Source: Acidihalobacter yilgarnensis (GTDB lineage Bacteria > Pseudomonadota > Gammaproteobacteria > DSM-5130 > Acidihalobacteraceae). From it: a DNA stretch of 64,000 nucleotides. The stretch covers positions 2,260,501-2,324,500 of the forward strand of contig NZ_CP017415.1 in NCBI RefSeq assembly GCF_001753245.1, in the 5' to 3' direction. Shown in pieces: positions 44,176 to 54,382 of this stretch. Below the pieces are notes generated by a model. The model had not been told where the DNA came from. It saw only the letters and a program-made list of their open reading frames with translations, and searched no databases. Within the stretch, counting starts at the first letter, position 1. Each line of letters begins with the position of its first letter. Made by a program: the position numbers and the translations under genes.

Positions 44176-44565
44176 TCATTTGAGCGAATACAGAAAATCC
44201 ATGATCTGATGGATCTGTTTTCGCGTCAGCAGGTGATTCGCGCCGAAGGGCGGCATGATCGTATTGGCGTAATTCTGTCGCGCGTCCCATATCTGGGCGA
44301 ACAGACGTTGCCGGTCGGGAAACGGCGGTGCCAGAGGTTGGGCGATGTCGCCCGCCATCACCGCGCCCTTAACCATATGGCAGGCAATGCAGTTCCCAGC
44401 CTCGCGGCTGAACACCAGATGTCTGCCGGCGGCGATATTGGCTGCCGAGGCAGGTGCCGGTGCGGCAGCAGGCCGATCGGCCGCCAGTACGGCCGCAAGC
44501 AACACAGCCACGAGGAATACGGTTCCGCACAAGATCGGGAATCCGCGGCAGGGATTGACCTTCAT
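44176..44565 (-). CDS. soxX: Sulfur-oxidising c-type cytochrome SoxX
   Basis: This is the small subunit of SoxAX, 129 residues. A signal peptide (about 8-29) and an Ala/Pro linker precede the haem motif Cys59-x-x-Cys62-His63 (AGNCIACHM); Met104 in NTIMPPFG is the likely distal ligand. The ATG at 44565 has AGGAG 5 bases before it; a longer open frame upstream has none. A 12-bp palindrome (AATCAATTGATT, 44676-44687) lies in the AT-rich stretch between soxX and the divergent ettA and could be an operator. Confidence 0.93.
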   Translation of the reverse strand: MKVNPCRGFPILCGTVFLVAVLLAAVLAADRPAAAPAPASAANIAAGRHLVFSREAGNCIACHMVKGAVMAGDIAQPLAPPFPDRQRLFAQIWDARQNYANTIMPPFGANHLLTRKQIHQIMDFLYSLK

Positions 44566-44785
44566 GTCGACTCCTTGGAGGGCATCGGCTGCCGGCAGCG
44601 AAGCCTGCCGGAGGGCCAAACGCACCAATGCAGTGCATGTTACAACGATCAACTCTGACTATCAATCATATTAGCAATCAATTGATTAAAGTTATCGCAG
44701 GTGAACGCCCGGCATCCCGCTGGCATGCCGACGCCCGATTCCCGATAATGTGCCCCCTTCACTCATTCTTTGAAAGCGGTCCCCC

Positions 44786-46453
<1,668 letters not shown>

Positions 46454-46458
46454 CCGCC

Positions 46459-46494
46459 ACGTACATCCACCCGTCTTGGCGGGTGGATGTACGT
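46459..46494 (+). terminator. Strong hairpin after ettA
   Basis: ACGTACATCCACCCG and CGGGTGGATGTACGT form a perfect 15-bp stem with a 6-base loop, starting 6 bases after the ettA stop. The following bases (AGTGCTTTCG) contain only a short T-run, so termination may be partial. It also marks the border to the AT-richer GTPase islet. Confidence 0.65.
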
Positions 46495-46648
46495 AGTGCT
46501 TTCGACCCTCTCCGGCCAGTCGAGTAATGGTGACGCGCTGTCGGCTACAGGCCCAACAGCGGCCGCCGCGCTCTGCGGCAAATTTGCAGCGCAGCGAAAA
46601 TTTTGTCCGACAGCAGCGCTTTGTTAGCAGAGTTCGCTGCAATTAAGC

Positions 46649-48358
46649 TCAATATAATGATTGTATTTCTTCGCGAAGCATGACTACGTCTTCTAGTTGC
46701 AAGCGCAGCGCATTAGCGCTATCTGACTTACCCTCAGCCTGTGAACGTATTTCTTGAAGGGCCTCATCGATATTCGTGATAGGCAGATCAAAGCCGGTAT
46801 CAAGTAGTTTCTCGAGCTGGGCGTCGATGCTCTTACGCACGGCATCACTGTACTCTTTGAAACTCTTGCGAATATCCCGCTTTATTTTAAGAATCTTTTT
46901 TGCATGCTCGGACTGCTGATAGTCGTCATACATCTGCATACCAACCCCAAAAATCGCCATGGCTGGACCTAGAAACTTCGCGCCCCTCCCTATTTTATCC
47001 GCTATTTTCACGGCCTCCCAAGCCTTGTACTTGTAGCCAAAAAAACCGCCAATCTCTTTAATAGCGCTGTGTAGCGTACTACCCGAAACTGATTTGAGTC
47101 CTGTTTTAGATGCATCGCCAACAGCACTTTTTGCAAGGAAGGAGAATCCTTTTTCTGCGGATTTCGTCATACTCTGGCTGAGGGCACTGTTAAGCTTCAC
47201 GGGATCATCCTTGGAGAAGCTGCCGACTTTCCTATTTTCAGCATCAGGATTGAAATTCTTTGCAGCATCCAAAGCTTCATTTATCTTCAAACTAGCAGGA
47301 GTATTAGCTAACTCGACTAACTCAGCCTCAAGATCTGATAAGCATTCGCTCACAGTGACCTGCAGATCCTCCAAGGCAGAGTTTATGAGTCGCTCACATT
47401 CATATATTGAGCTGTCCTGTACCTTTTCAAATTCTTCCTGCTCTCCACCCAAAGCATCGGCAAGCTGATTTCCTTGCTCAACAATCTGGCCGTTAAGCTT
47501 GTCTAGGTCCGCTCCGACCTTTTTGATGAGGTCTCGTTTATTGGCTTGAAAAACACGCTTGTTTTGCATGAGTAGGCTAACCAAGCCCTTTTGCAGCGGG
47601 TCAGATATGGTCAGTTCGTCAATTTTTGATTCCAGCGTGATTTGAAGCTGCTGGAGCGGCGTCGTCAGTCTGGCATATAGACCGCGTTGCGCGACAAAAT
47701 CATCAATTGCTTTGGTGAGCCCTTCAGCATTGGAAAGCGCCAATAACTCTTGGCGCTCTTGCACGTCTTTCTCATCCAATGAGTCGAAGAATGACTGGGC
47801 GTCAGTGAAGACGATGGGAAAGTCCTCTGGAATTTTGGGCTCAAGCAGCTGCGTGATGCCCATGATCTTGGTCTCTTTGTCAGCCGAGTCACTTTCAAAC
47901 TTATTGATAACGATCATCATCTCCTTGGCGCGACCTTGGTTGAAACAAAGGTCGCGGAAGGCGGCGCCCACGACATCGTCGAACAGTTCATTGGTAATTA
48001 CGTAAACAAGCAGGTCTGCTTTCGCTATGGCCTCAAGCGCTTTGGCATCATGTTGCTCGCACTCACCCGCATGGATCCCAGGGGTATCCCAGATATTTAT
48101 CGATTTATGTTGGTATTGAGTGACCACATCTGTTGTTACGCCGGCCCCAACCTTAATGTGCTCAATGCCTGTCAACATTTTAATTAAGGAGGACTTACCA
48201 GCATTGTACTGGCCAGCAAAAACAAGATTCAAAGGCGCTAAATTAATATCAAACTCCGCCTCCGATGCCTTGAAGTTGCTGGCGTTCCATAGCTCATTAG
48301 AACGCTGGTAAAGGCTTGCGACCTTTTCTTTGAGAGCACTGTAACCAAATTCAGTCAT
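46649..48358 (-). CDS. LeoA-like dynamin-family GTPase (second gene of pair)
   Basis: The 569-residue GTPase has P-loop GQYNAGKSS (49-57), a G2-type Thr in GVTTDV, DTPG (91-94) and a G4-like NKFESD (152-157). Long helical regions follow (about 230-380), then a Gly-rich hydrophobic patch near residues 420-470 (KEIGGFFGYKYKAWEAVKIA; FLGPAMAIFGVGMQMYDDYQ) that could touch membrane, then a helical end. Length, fold order and partner fit LeoA of the enterotoxigenic E. coli LeoABC locus, a bacterial dynamin. It starts 9 bases after the larger partner with AAGGA overlapping that gene's stop. AT-rich compared with the window. Confidence 0.75.
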   Translation of the reverse strand: MTEFGYSALKEKVASLYQRSNELWNASNFKASEAEFDINLAPLNLVFAGQYNAGKSSLIKMLTGIEHIKVGAGVTTDVVTQYQHKSINIWDTPGIHAGECEQHDAKALEAIAKADLLVYVITNELFDDVVGAAFRDLCFNQGRAKEMMIVINKFESDSADKETKIMGITQLLEPKIPEDFPIVFTDAQSFFDSLDEKDVQERQELLALSNAEGLTKAIDDFVAQRGLYARLTTPLQQLQITLESKIDELTISDPLQKGLVSLLMQNKRVFQANKRDLIKKVGADLDKLNGQIVEQGNQLADALGGEQEEFEKVQDSSIYECERLINSALEDLQVTVSECLSDLEAELVELANTPASLKINEALDAAKNFNPDAENRKVGSFSKDDPVKLNSALSQSMTKSAEKGFSFLAKSAVGDASKTGLKSVSGSTLHSAIKEIGGFFGYKYKAWEAVKIADKIGRGAKFLGPAMAIFGVGMQMYDDYQQSEHAKKILKIKRDIRKSFKEYSDAVRKSIDAQLEKLLDTGFDLPITNIDEALQEIRSQAEGKSDSANALRLQLEDVVMLREEIQSLY

Positions 48359-48367
48359 GACTCATCC

Positions 48368-50473
48368 TTAAATGGCGACGAGGGTAATTTCACAGGAGCA
48401 AAGTGCAGCCACCATTTTTATTCGGCGGTGGTCTTTTCCAATGATCTTGCTAATATTTCTCTTCTGGGCAAACATGGACACTTTATCTTGTTCGGAAATC
48501 TCGATTTTCTCTACAAGCCCCCTATAAAGATGGGAGATTTTTTTATCCAAGCCAGTGTCATACACTACAATAATTTTCTCTCTCATGGCATTACTCATAG
48601 CCCAAAGCAGTTCAGAATTTCGAAAATAATCTGAGATCAGAAAATAACAAGCATAGCCAGGAATCCTCACTATCTTTAAAGCATTCGGCAGAACAAAATG
48701 CTGCTTTTTGATGATGTAAGAAACTCGATTAAGTAGGCGAAAGTTAATCTCATGCCTTAGAGTATAGAGCTGGCTATCAGTGCCATCCAGCTCGCTTATA
48801 AACCCATTAATCGCTTGACAGAGAAGAGATAGATTATTTTCTACCGGCACAATAACTGCTCGATAGATACTTGTGTCGAACCAGCTTTCTAAATTAGCTT
48901 TTATTTTCCGCTTGCCTTTCTCTATATCATCAAGCAAAGCATGACGTTGTTTAGACTTAGCCTCTTTGAGTTTCTTAGCACGACTATCAGAAAAAAATGA
49001 AAATGTTATGAACAAAATACCGACAGCAGCCGCCACCCAGCCGACAGGATTCCAAGAGTTAAAAAAGGCAATTGCGCTTACAACCCCGGTTATAGCAGAG
49101 CCCCAACCGTTTATGCGCTTGAAGTCGAATTCACTGAAGTTCCGACCATCGTGAGCAACCTCGAAAGACAAGGTAATGTCCAAGCCCTCATTCATTTCTC
49201 GATTGAAATCCTGAAGTTCTTCTACCACCTGTTCTGCCAAAGCTTGTATCGATCGCTCTACCTTTTTTGTAATTTTAAAACTCTTGTAATGACGGTCCCA
49301 AGCTACTGCTGCATTCTCATCCTCAATGTGGTCATCAACAAAATCTGCAACAGAGTCAACTAGTGGTTTAAAAGCAACATCCACTTCCTTAGAGAGCAAC
49401 CGCGGCGCATCACGAAGAGTTTTTACCTTCCATTGAGATATACGGGTGAAACTACTTTCATACTGTTGCAAGAGCTTGGTGAGCCGATCCCTTTGGCTTA
49501 AAATGAGCAAGCTCTGTTCATCAAGATGATGAAGGCTTGAATCGAGAAACGTCTGGACTCTACGGATCGGCCCGTTACCTTCAACCTCATCTATGAGCGC
49601 ATTAAGAACCTGATCTATTCGGCTCAGCTCATGTAATTGCGATCCTTCTTCCCCCTTCATGACGGTTGCCAAGAATGCGGCCTGGGCATGAATTGGGATG
49701 ATTCGGACTGTGCTCGGATTTATGCCTGCACGGCCGGCAAGGTTCTTTAATCGGTCAGTATGCCCCTGAATATCTTCTTCTTTAAAAATATATTTTTCCG
49801 GACTTCTCAATGCCCGGCGCCGGTTACCGCTATTCTCTAGATCTTTTTTCATGTTCAACACGAAGATCAAGGGCTTGTTAAGCTTATGAACATGGTCAAG
49901 CTCAACAAAGGTCGACTCTTGGATGCTGTCGCTGTTAAGCATGAACAGCACGACGTCTGACTGTTCAAGAATCTCGTGGGCAATCCGCGTGTCCTCCTGA
50001 CCGTTATAGGCACCGAAGCCAGGGGTGTCGATTATCCTCAAGTTGTTCCATTCGTACTCTTTGACGTCGCGCGTGGTTCTTTGTGCTCCTTTACCAATGG
50101 TCTGGCCATCCCCGCGAGTGATAGCCTCACGAATAGTGCTCTTGCCAGCCATCGTTCTGCCAAAAAGCATGACATTGAAGCAATCTAGGCTTCGTTTCAG
50201 CTTGGCGAGATTGGCGTTTCGTTTCGAGAGAAGCTTTCCATAGTCTCTCTCAAGATCCTGCAGCATGTTGGTCAGGCCATCCTCCACCATTTTGTCTTCG
50301 GATAGCGTCTGGCTACTAAGTTCAATCACGCCCTGCAGTTTTTTTCTCAGAGCCTCAATGATGGTATCGCAGCACTCAAAATAGCCTTGAACGGCTGTAT
50401 ATTCTTCTCTAGCAACTCGATTACAACTCTGGAGAGATGATAAATAAGGTGTATCGTCTACTGCTTCTTTCAT
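48368..50473 (-). CDS. LeoBC-like dynamin-family GTPase with membrane hairpin (first gene of pair)
   Basis: The 701-residue protein has an N-terminal helical region (1-95), then a GTPase domain with GRTMAGKST (105-113), DTPG (149-152) and a G4-like LNMKKD (206-211). After long helices comes a pair of hydrophobic segments at about 459-494 (ITGVVSAIAF...VGILFITFSFF) that would form a membrane hairpin, then a charged C-terminal helical region. Two large GTPases in one operon, one with a membrane hairpin, is the arrangement of heterotypic bacterial dynamins such as LeoBC+LeoA. The ATG at 50473 has GGAG 5 bases upstream; a GTG at 50509 gives 713 residues. Confidence 0.72.
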   Translation of the reverse strand: MKEAVDDTPYLSSLQSCNRVAREEYTAVQGYFECCDTIIEALRKKLQGVIELSSQTLSEDKMVEDGLTNMLQDLERDYGKLLSKRNANLAKLKRSLDCFNVMLFGRTMAGKSTIREAITRGDGQTIGKGAQRTTRDVKEYEWNNLRIIDTPGFGAYNGQEDTRIAHEILEQSDVVLFMLNSDSIQESTFVELDHVHKLNKPLIFVLNMKKDLENSGNRRRALRSPEKYIFKEEDIQGHTDRLKNLAGRAGINPSTVRIIPIHAQAAFLATVMKGEEGSQLHELSRIDQVLNALIDEVEGNGPIRRVQTFLDSSLHHLDEQSLLILSQRDRLTKLLQQYESSFTRISQWKVKTLRDAPRLLSKEVDVAFKPLVDSVADFVDDHIEDENAAVAWDRHYKSFKITKKVERSIQALAEQVVEELQDFNREMNEGLDITLSFEVAHDGRNFSEFDFKRINGWGSAITGVVSAIAFFNSWNPVGWVAAAVGILFITFSFFSDSRAKKLKEAKSKQRHALLDDIEKGKRKIKANLESWFDTSIYRAVIVPVENNLSLLCQAINGFISELDGTDSQLYTLRHEINFRLLNRVSYIIKKQHFVLPNALKIVRIPGYACYFLISDYFRNSELLWAMSNAMREKIIVVYDTGLDKKISHLYRGLVEKIEISEQDKVSMFAQKRNISKIIGKDHRRIKMVAALCSCEITLVAI

Positions 50474-50959
50474 TCTTTCTCCGATTCTTATAGAGCCCAT
50501 AGATTCCACTCAAGATAGAGCTTTTGATTTTTCTGCTAACAGTTGATTAGACCGAATCGGCCATAACAATGCTAAATGGATTCGGTATAGCACCGATTGA
50601 GCGGCATCTTTGATTTCTTACTAGGACCTTGATTATGCCTCACTTTTCTCAAACCCATCGTTTTCACTACGCTGCGCCCATCGATGCTATACGGAATCTA
50701 TAATATCACCGGCATACGGATTACGTCGGCCCATGTCCTGAAACGCTATCAGTTTTCCAGACACCATACTGCCCCCTTTAATCGTGCTCCTGTAAAGACA
50801 TCAGACCGATAAGGTTGATGTCCGTTCACGGGGTGAAGGCAGACGGCCAAATGTAGTGGCCAAGGAGACCGCTTTTGGCCGAAAGCCGTCTACTTCCCAG
50901 CGTTTATCAAGACCATGGACGCTAAACCGCGTAAAATATTGGGCGGCGTCAACCAGTTA
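50474..50959. other. Intergenic region with nested inverted repeats upstream of the GTPase pair
   Basis: About 480 bases without a supportable gene. It holds the promoter of the GTPase operon (minus). At 50841-50891, AGACGGC pairs with GCCGTCT while GGCCAA (50845) pairs with TTGGCC (50875); the two share bases, so they are alternative folds. Near 50655-50695, CCATCG occurs twice around a TTTTCACTACGCTGCG spacer, similar to dispersed intergenic repeats common in GC-rich gammaproteobacteria. Probably worn mobile or repeat DNA. Confidence 0.4.
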
Positions 50960-51253
50960 TTATGCTGCACGGAACTCGATTTTTTGCACGGCATTAAGAT
51001 TTACCGATTGGCGAGCCTGCCAAAGATCAAAGTTGCCTTGCATAGCCAGCCAGCTCTCGGGTGTACGGCCCAAAGCCTTAGACAGCCGGAGCGCCATCTC
51101 CGAACTGATGCCACTGCTGCCATTCAGTACACGATTGAGCGTGGACGGGGCAACGCCCAACTTGGCGGATAACTGTCGTCCGGTGATCTCGAACGGTTCT
51201 AGGTAGACCTCCCGAATAAATGCTCCGGGATGAGGCGGATTGTGCATGGCCAT
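50960..51253 (-). CDS. higA: HigA-family antitoxin
   Basis: The 97-residue XRE-type DNA-binding antitoxin starts HNPPHPGAFIREVYLEPFEI, the HigA signature. Its helix-turn-helix runs through RQLSAKLGVAPSTLNRVLNG, and it ends ESWLAMQGNFDLWQA, all standard. It neutralises HigB and represses the operon. Its ATG overlaps the higB stop (TAATG), so translation is coupled. The order toxin-then-antitoxin is typical of higBA. Confidence 0.93.
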   Translation of the reverse strand: MAMHNPPHPGAFIREVYLEPFEITGRQLSAKLGVAPSTLNRVLNGSSGISSEMALRLSKALGRTPESWLAMQGNFDLWQARQSVNLNAVQKIEFRAA

Positions 51254-51531
51254 TAGTGGTAATCCTCGTAGTTCAGCACATAGGCATGGCCGTCTCGAAA
51301 TTCAAAGGTGACGCGCCAATGCCCATTGACCCATATAGACCAGCGGCCTTTATTCGAGCCTTTCAACGGATGGAGTTCGAAGCCAGGCATGTTCATGTCC
51401 TCAATTACATGGGCAGTATCCAGGGCTACGAGCTGCATCCTCAATCGCTTCGCATGTTGGGGTTGAATTATCGAGGCCGCGCCGGAGTCGTAGAATTTCA
51501 GCAGCCCCTTGTGGCGAAACGATTTGATCAT
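51253..51531 (-). CDS. higB: HigB-family toxin (RelE-like mRNA interferase)
   Basis: The 92-residue toxin is predicted to cleave mRNA on the ribosome. It begins MIKSFRHKGLLKFYDSG, with QPQHAKRLRMQL and later GRWSIWVNGHWRVTFEF, the usual HigB pattern with basic residues of the active surface. The ATG at 51531 was chosen from the family start; the open frame runs 36 codons further upstream into the operator. A 7-bp dyad lies 16 bases upstream. Confidence 0.92.
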   Translation of the reverse strand: MIKSFRHKGLLKFYDSGAASIIQPQHAKRLRMQLVALDTAHVIEDMNMPGFELHPLKGSNKGRWSIWVNGHWRVTFEFRDGHAYVLNYEDYH

Positions 51532-51546
51532 GTACCGATGATAGCA

Positions 51547-51565
51547 TGTTGCGCGCCACGCAACA
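51547..51565. promoter_or_regulatory. Candidate higBA operator
   Basis: The inverted repeat TGTTGCG-N5-CGCAACA lies 16 bases upstream of the higB start codon, the expected position for HigA autorepression. Confidence 0.6.
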
Positions 51566-51996
51566 ATCGATGCGTGGCCGATGAAGAAATCGATCATCGT
51601 GTCCGAGGTCAAGGTAGCCTGGGAAGTGACGCGCAGCACGTAAACAACTGGCCATAAAAGCCGCGACTCGGCGTTGCTCGTCGCTTATTTTGAGCAATCA
51701 AGCTGCGCGCCTCGCGCCTTGATTGGCAGCTTTTTCAGACACAACAGTATCGCTCAATCGTGTGAACAGGCCTTAGAACCATCGCCCTGAACAGGCGTCT
51801 AAACACATCAATTACGACAGTCTAACCACGAACGCATGCCCACAGTCCAAATCAGCCGGATCGATGGAAGGAGCGACGCCCTGACACATAAACTCGCCTT
51901 TCGTGACACGCCGCGTAACGAATAGACCGTGGACGCACGCCATCGCCCGAGGCAGGCGGTGGCGATGGCATGCACTCACAAAACAGGGAGCATCAC
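51566..51996. other. Intergenic region between higB and the methyltransferase
   Basis: About 430 bases with no supportable gene. It contains an 8-bp inverted repeat, CAATCAAG (51695-51702) and CTTGATTG (51718-51725), followed after GCAGC by five T residues, which looks like a terminator for the plus strand though no plus-strand gene ends nearby. The islet border with the housekeeping-type sequence probably lies here. Confidence 0.4.
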
Positions 51997-52656
51997 ATGA
52001 CGAAACAGGAAACAGGCAAACCAGCCGTCAGCGCGGCGCCGCCCATACACAACAGCGAGTTCTGGAACCAGCGCTACGCCGACAAGGCATTCGTGTGGAC
52101 CGCGAACGCGAACCGCTTTGTGGCGGAGGAAACGGCTGGCCTACCGCCGGGCAAGGCGCTCGATCTCGCTGCGGGCGAAGGCCGCAATGCGGTCTGGCTG
52201 GCGGAACAGGGTTGGCAGGCGCACGCAGTCGACTTCTCGGATGTGGCCATGGAAAAGTGCCGCCGTCTGGCGGTCGAGCGTCAGGTGGCGGAGCGTGTGA
52301 CCTGCGAAGTGGCCGATCTGCACGACTATGCACCCACGCCCGGAGCCTACGACCTTGTACTCCTGATCTACCTGCAGATTCCGCAGGACGAGCTGGCCCC
52401 AGTTATCGCGAGGGCAGCCGAGGCGGTAGCGCCCGGCGGCACCTTCCTGCTGGTCGCGCACGATTCGGCCAACCTGAAGGACGGCTACGGCGGCCCGCAG
52501 AACCCCGACGTGCTGTACACCGCCGAGCAGGTGCTCGTCGCACTGGACGACCGACTCGACATCGAGAAAGCCGGCGTCGTCGAGCGCCCAGTGGAAACCG
52601 ACAACGGTATCAAGGTCGCGCTCGACTGCCTCGTACGAGGCAAGCGACCCGATTAA
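51997..52656 (+). CDS. Class I SAM-dependent methyltransferase (TehB/UbiE-like)
   Basis: The 219-residue protein has the SAM-binding motif LDLAAGEGRNAVWLAEQGW (about residues 49-67), followed by AVDFS as the acidic-loop region and post-motif APGGTFLLVAHD. The N-terminal FWNQRYADKAFVWT stretch is common in TehB-like and thiopurine-type members. The substrate is unknown. The ATG at 51997 has GGAG 6 bases before; the longer frame has no such site. It stands alone, upstream of a DUF815 ATPase. Confidence 0.88.
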   Translation: MTKQETGKPAVSAAPPIHNSEFWNQRYADKAFVWTANANRFVAEETAGLPPGKALDLAAGEGRNAVWLAEQGWQAHAVDFSDVAMEKCRRLAVERQVAERVTCEVADLHDYAPTPGAYDLVLLIYLQIPQDELAPVIARAAEAVAPGGTFLLVAHDSANLKDGYGGPQNPDVLYTAEQVLVALDDRLDIEKAGVVERPVETDNGIKVALDCLVRGKRPD

Positions 52657-52804
52657 GCGACGCCTCGCAATAAAGGCACGTAGGCACATCCTCGGCACGA
52701 AAGTTTCGGCGAGGAGATTCTGGTCCGCGCAGCTATCGCCGATGGGCACCTCAATCGGCGCGCGGCGCGGTAATATTGATCCTTTTGACACGTCTAACGA
52801 GACC

Positions 52805-53653
52805 ATGACCGACATCGACCGCCTGTTTACCCGTCTCGACGCCCTCCTCGACCGCCTAGAGCCGTTGCTGCCTCCCACCGTGCAGGCAACCGACTGGGAC
52901 GCCCTTGCCTTCCGCTGGCGCCGCCCCGGCCACTTGCAGGCGGTGCGTCATCCGCAGCTCATCGAGCCCGAGGCCTTGCTCGGCATCGAACGGCAAAAAG
53001 CCCTGCTGGCGCGTAATACCGAACAGTTCGTGCGCGGCCTGCCGGCCAACAACGCGCTGCTCTGGGGCTCGCGCGGCACCGGAAAATCCTCGCTGATCCG
53101 CGCCATGCTGGAGCATTTCGGCGCACAGGGGCTGCGCCTGATCGAGGTCGAAAAGCGCGATCTGGCCGACCTGCCGGAAATTGTCGAGCCGCTGTACGAG
53201 CGCCCCGAGCGCTTCGTGATCTTCTCCGACGATCTTTCATTCGAGGCCGACGACCCGAGCTACAAGGCGCTCAAGGCCACGCTCGACGGCTCTGTCGCGG
53301 CCGCGCCGGACAACGTCCTCATCTACGCCACGTCCAACCGCCGCCACCTGCTGCCCGAATATCAGCGCGACAACCAAGACGCGCGCGTGGCCGATGGCGA
53401 ACTCCATCACGGCGAGGCGGTGGAGGAGAAAATATCCCTGTCCGAACGCTTCGGCCTGTGGATCGGCTTCCACGCCTTCCGCCAGGATGACTATCTCAAC
53501 ATCGTCTTCCACACCCTGCGCCGCATGCAGGTCGTCTTCGAAGAATCCGAGGTGCGCCCCGAGGCCCTGCGCTTCGCACTGGAGCGTGGCTCACGCAGCG
53601 GTCGCGTCGCCGCGCAGTTCGCCCGTGACTGGGCCGGGCGTACCGGACTTTAA
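52805..53653 (+). CDS. DUF815 family AAA+ ATPase
   Basis: The 282-residue protein has Walker A GSRGTGKSS (around residue 84), Walker B-like FVIFSDDLSFE, and the sensor-1 type ATSNRRHLLPE followed by a DUF815-typical EKISLSERFGLWIGF. Members are ATP-binding proteins of unknown role, often named after Pfam DUF815. The ATG at 52805 (MTDIDRLF) was taken as start; an ATG at 52742 in frame is possible. Neither has a strong ribosome site. Confidence 0.85.
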   Translation: MTDIDRLFTRLDALLDRLEPLLPPTVQATDWDALAFRWRRPGHLQAVRHPQLIEPEALLGIERQKALLARNTEQFVRGLPANNALLWGSRGTGKSSLIRAMLEHFGAQGLRLIEVEKRDLADLPEIVEPLYERPERFVIFSDDLSFEADDPSYKALKATLDGSVAAAPDNVLIYATSNRRHLLPEYQRDNQDARVADGELHHGEAVEEKISLSERFGLWIGFHAFRQDDYLNIVFHTLRRMQVVFEESEVRPEALRFALERGSRSGRVAAQFARDWAGRTGL

Positions 53654-53938
53654 CGCTGTCGCCCCCGGAAGCCGCGAAGGCCGGACCCCGGCCCCGAACA
53701 AACGCAGAGACTGCAACTCGACAGGCGATCCAATCCAAGGCCGATCCATCTCGCGAGCACTCCCATTCGGACACGGCTGTCGGTCGCAACACCAACGCCC
53801 ATTTTCATGGCGATATAGATGACTCGCGTCGGCCCGAATCTCGGGCACCGAATCGTTCCTGCGCGTCATCTACATGTCGAAAAAATCCAGACACGAGTAC
53901 CTTGATCGTCACCAGCTGCGCCAAGGCCAGACGAAGAC

Positions 53939-54295
53939 ATGCCTGCATCCACCCAAGAAACAGAATTCGTGGCCTATGTCCTCGAACTCATGCACCCACT
54001 CGGACCGATTCGAGCCAAACGCATGTTCGGCGGGCACGGGGTTTTTCTCGACGATCTCATGCTCGCCCTGATTGTGGACGGCATCCTCTACCTCAAAACG
54101 GACGCACGAACGCAGAGCGAATTCACCGCGAGAGGGCTGAATGCCTTTTCCTATATACGGCGCAATCGCGAGGTCCGGCTCTCGTATCATCAAGCCCCGG
54201 AAGAAGCGCTGGAGAATGCCGAGGATATGCGGCTGTGGGCAGGCAAGGCCCGGCAGGCTTCACTGCGCGCGGCATCGGGGCGTAACGGCAAATAA
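53939..54295 (+). CDS. TfoX N-terminal domain protein
   Basis: The 118-residue protein contains only the TfoX/Sxy N-terminal domain: FVAYVLELMHPLGPIRAKRM, FGGHGVFLDDLMLALIVDG, LYLKTD and the later LSYHQAPEEALE. Full competence regulators (TfoX/Sxy) also have a C-terminal domain that is absent here. Such stand-alone proteins are common and of unknown function. The preceding 285 bases appear to hold no gene. Confidence 0.88.
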   Translation: MPASTQETEFVAYVLELMHPLGPIRAKRMFGGHGVFLDDLMLALIVDGILYLKTDARTQSEFTARGLNAFSYIRRNREVRLSYHQAPEEALENAEDMRLWAGKARQASLRAASGRNGK

Positions 54296-54382
54296 CATCG
54301 CCCTTACCCATCGCGCCGACAATGGCCGGAACTTTCAGGCCTAACGCCCGGTCTTTGCAAACAGGCCCAACGTTGCGAAACC

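Noticed and set aside
46535-46635. Integron attC-like site (GCCCAAC ... GTTAGCA with imperfect arms) near the GTPase islet
   Set aside because: The right core does not fit GTTRRRY, the inner arms pair poorly, and no integrase or cassette array is present.
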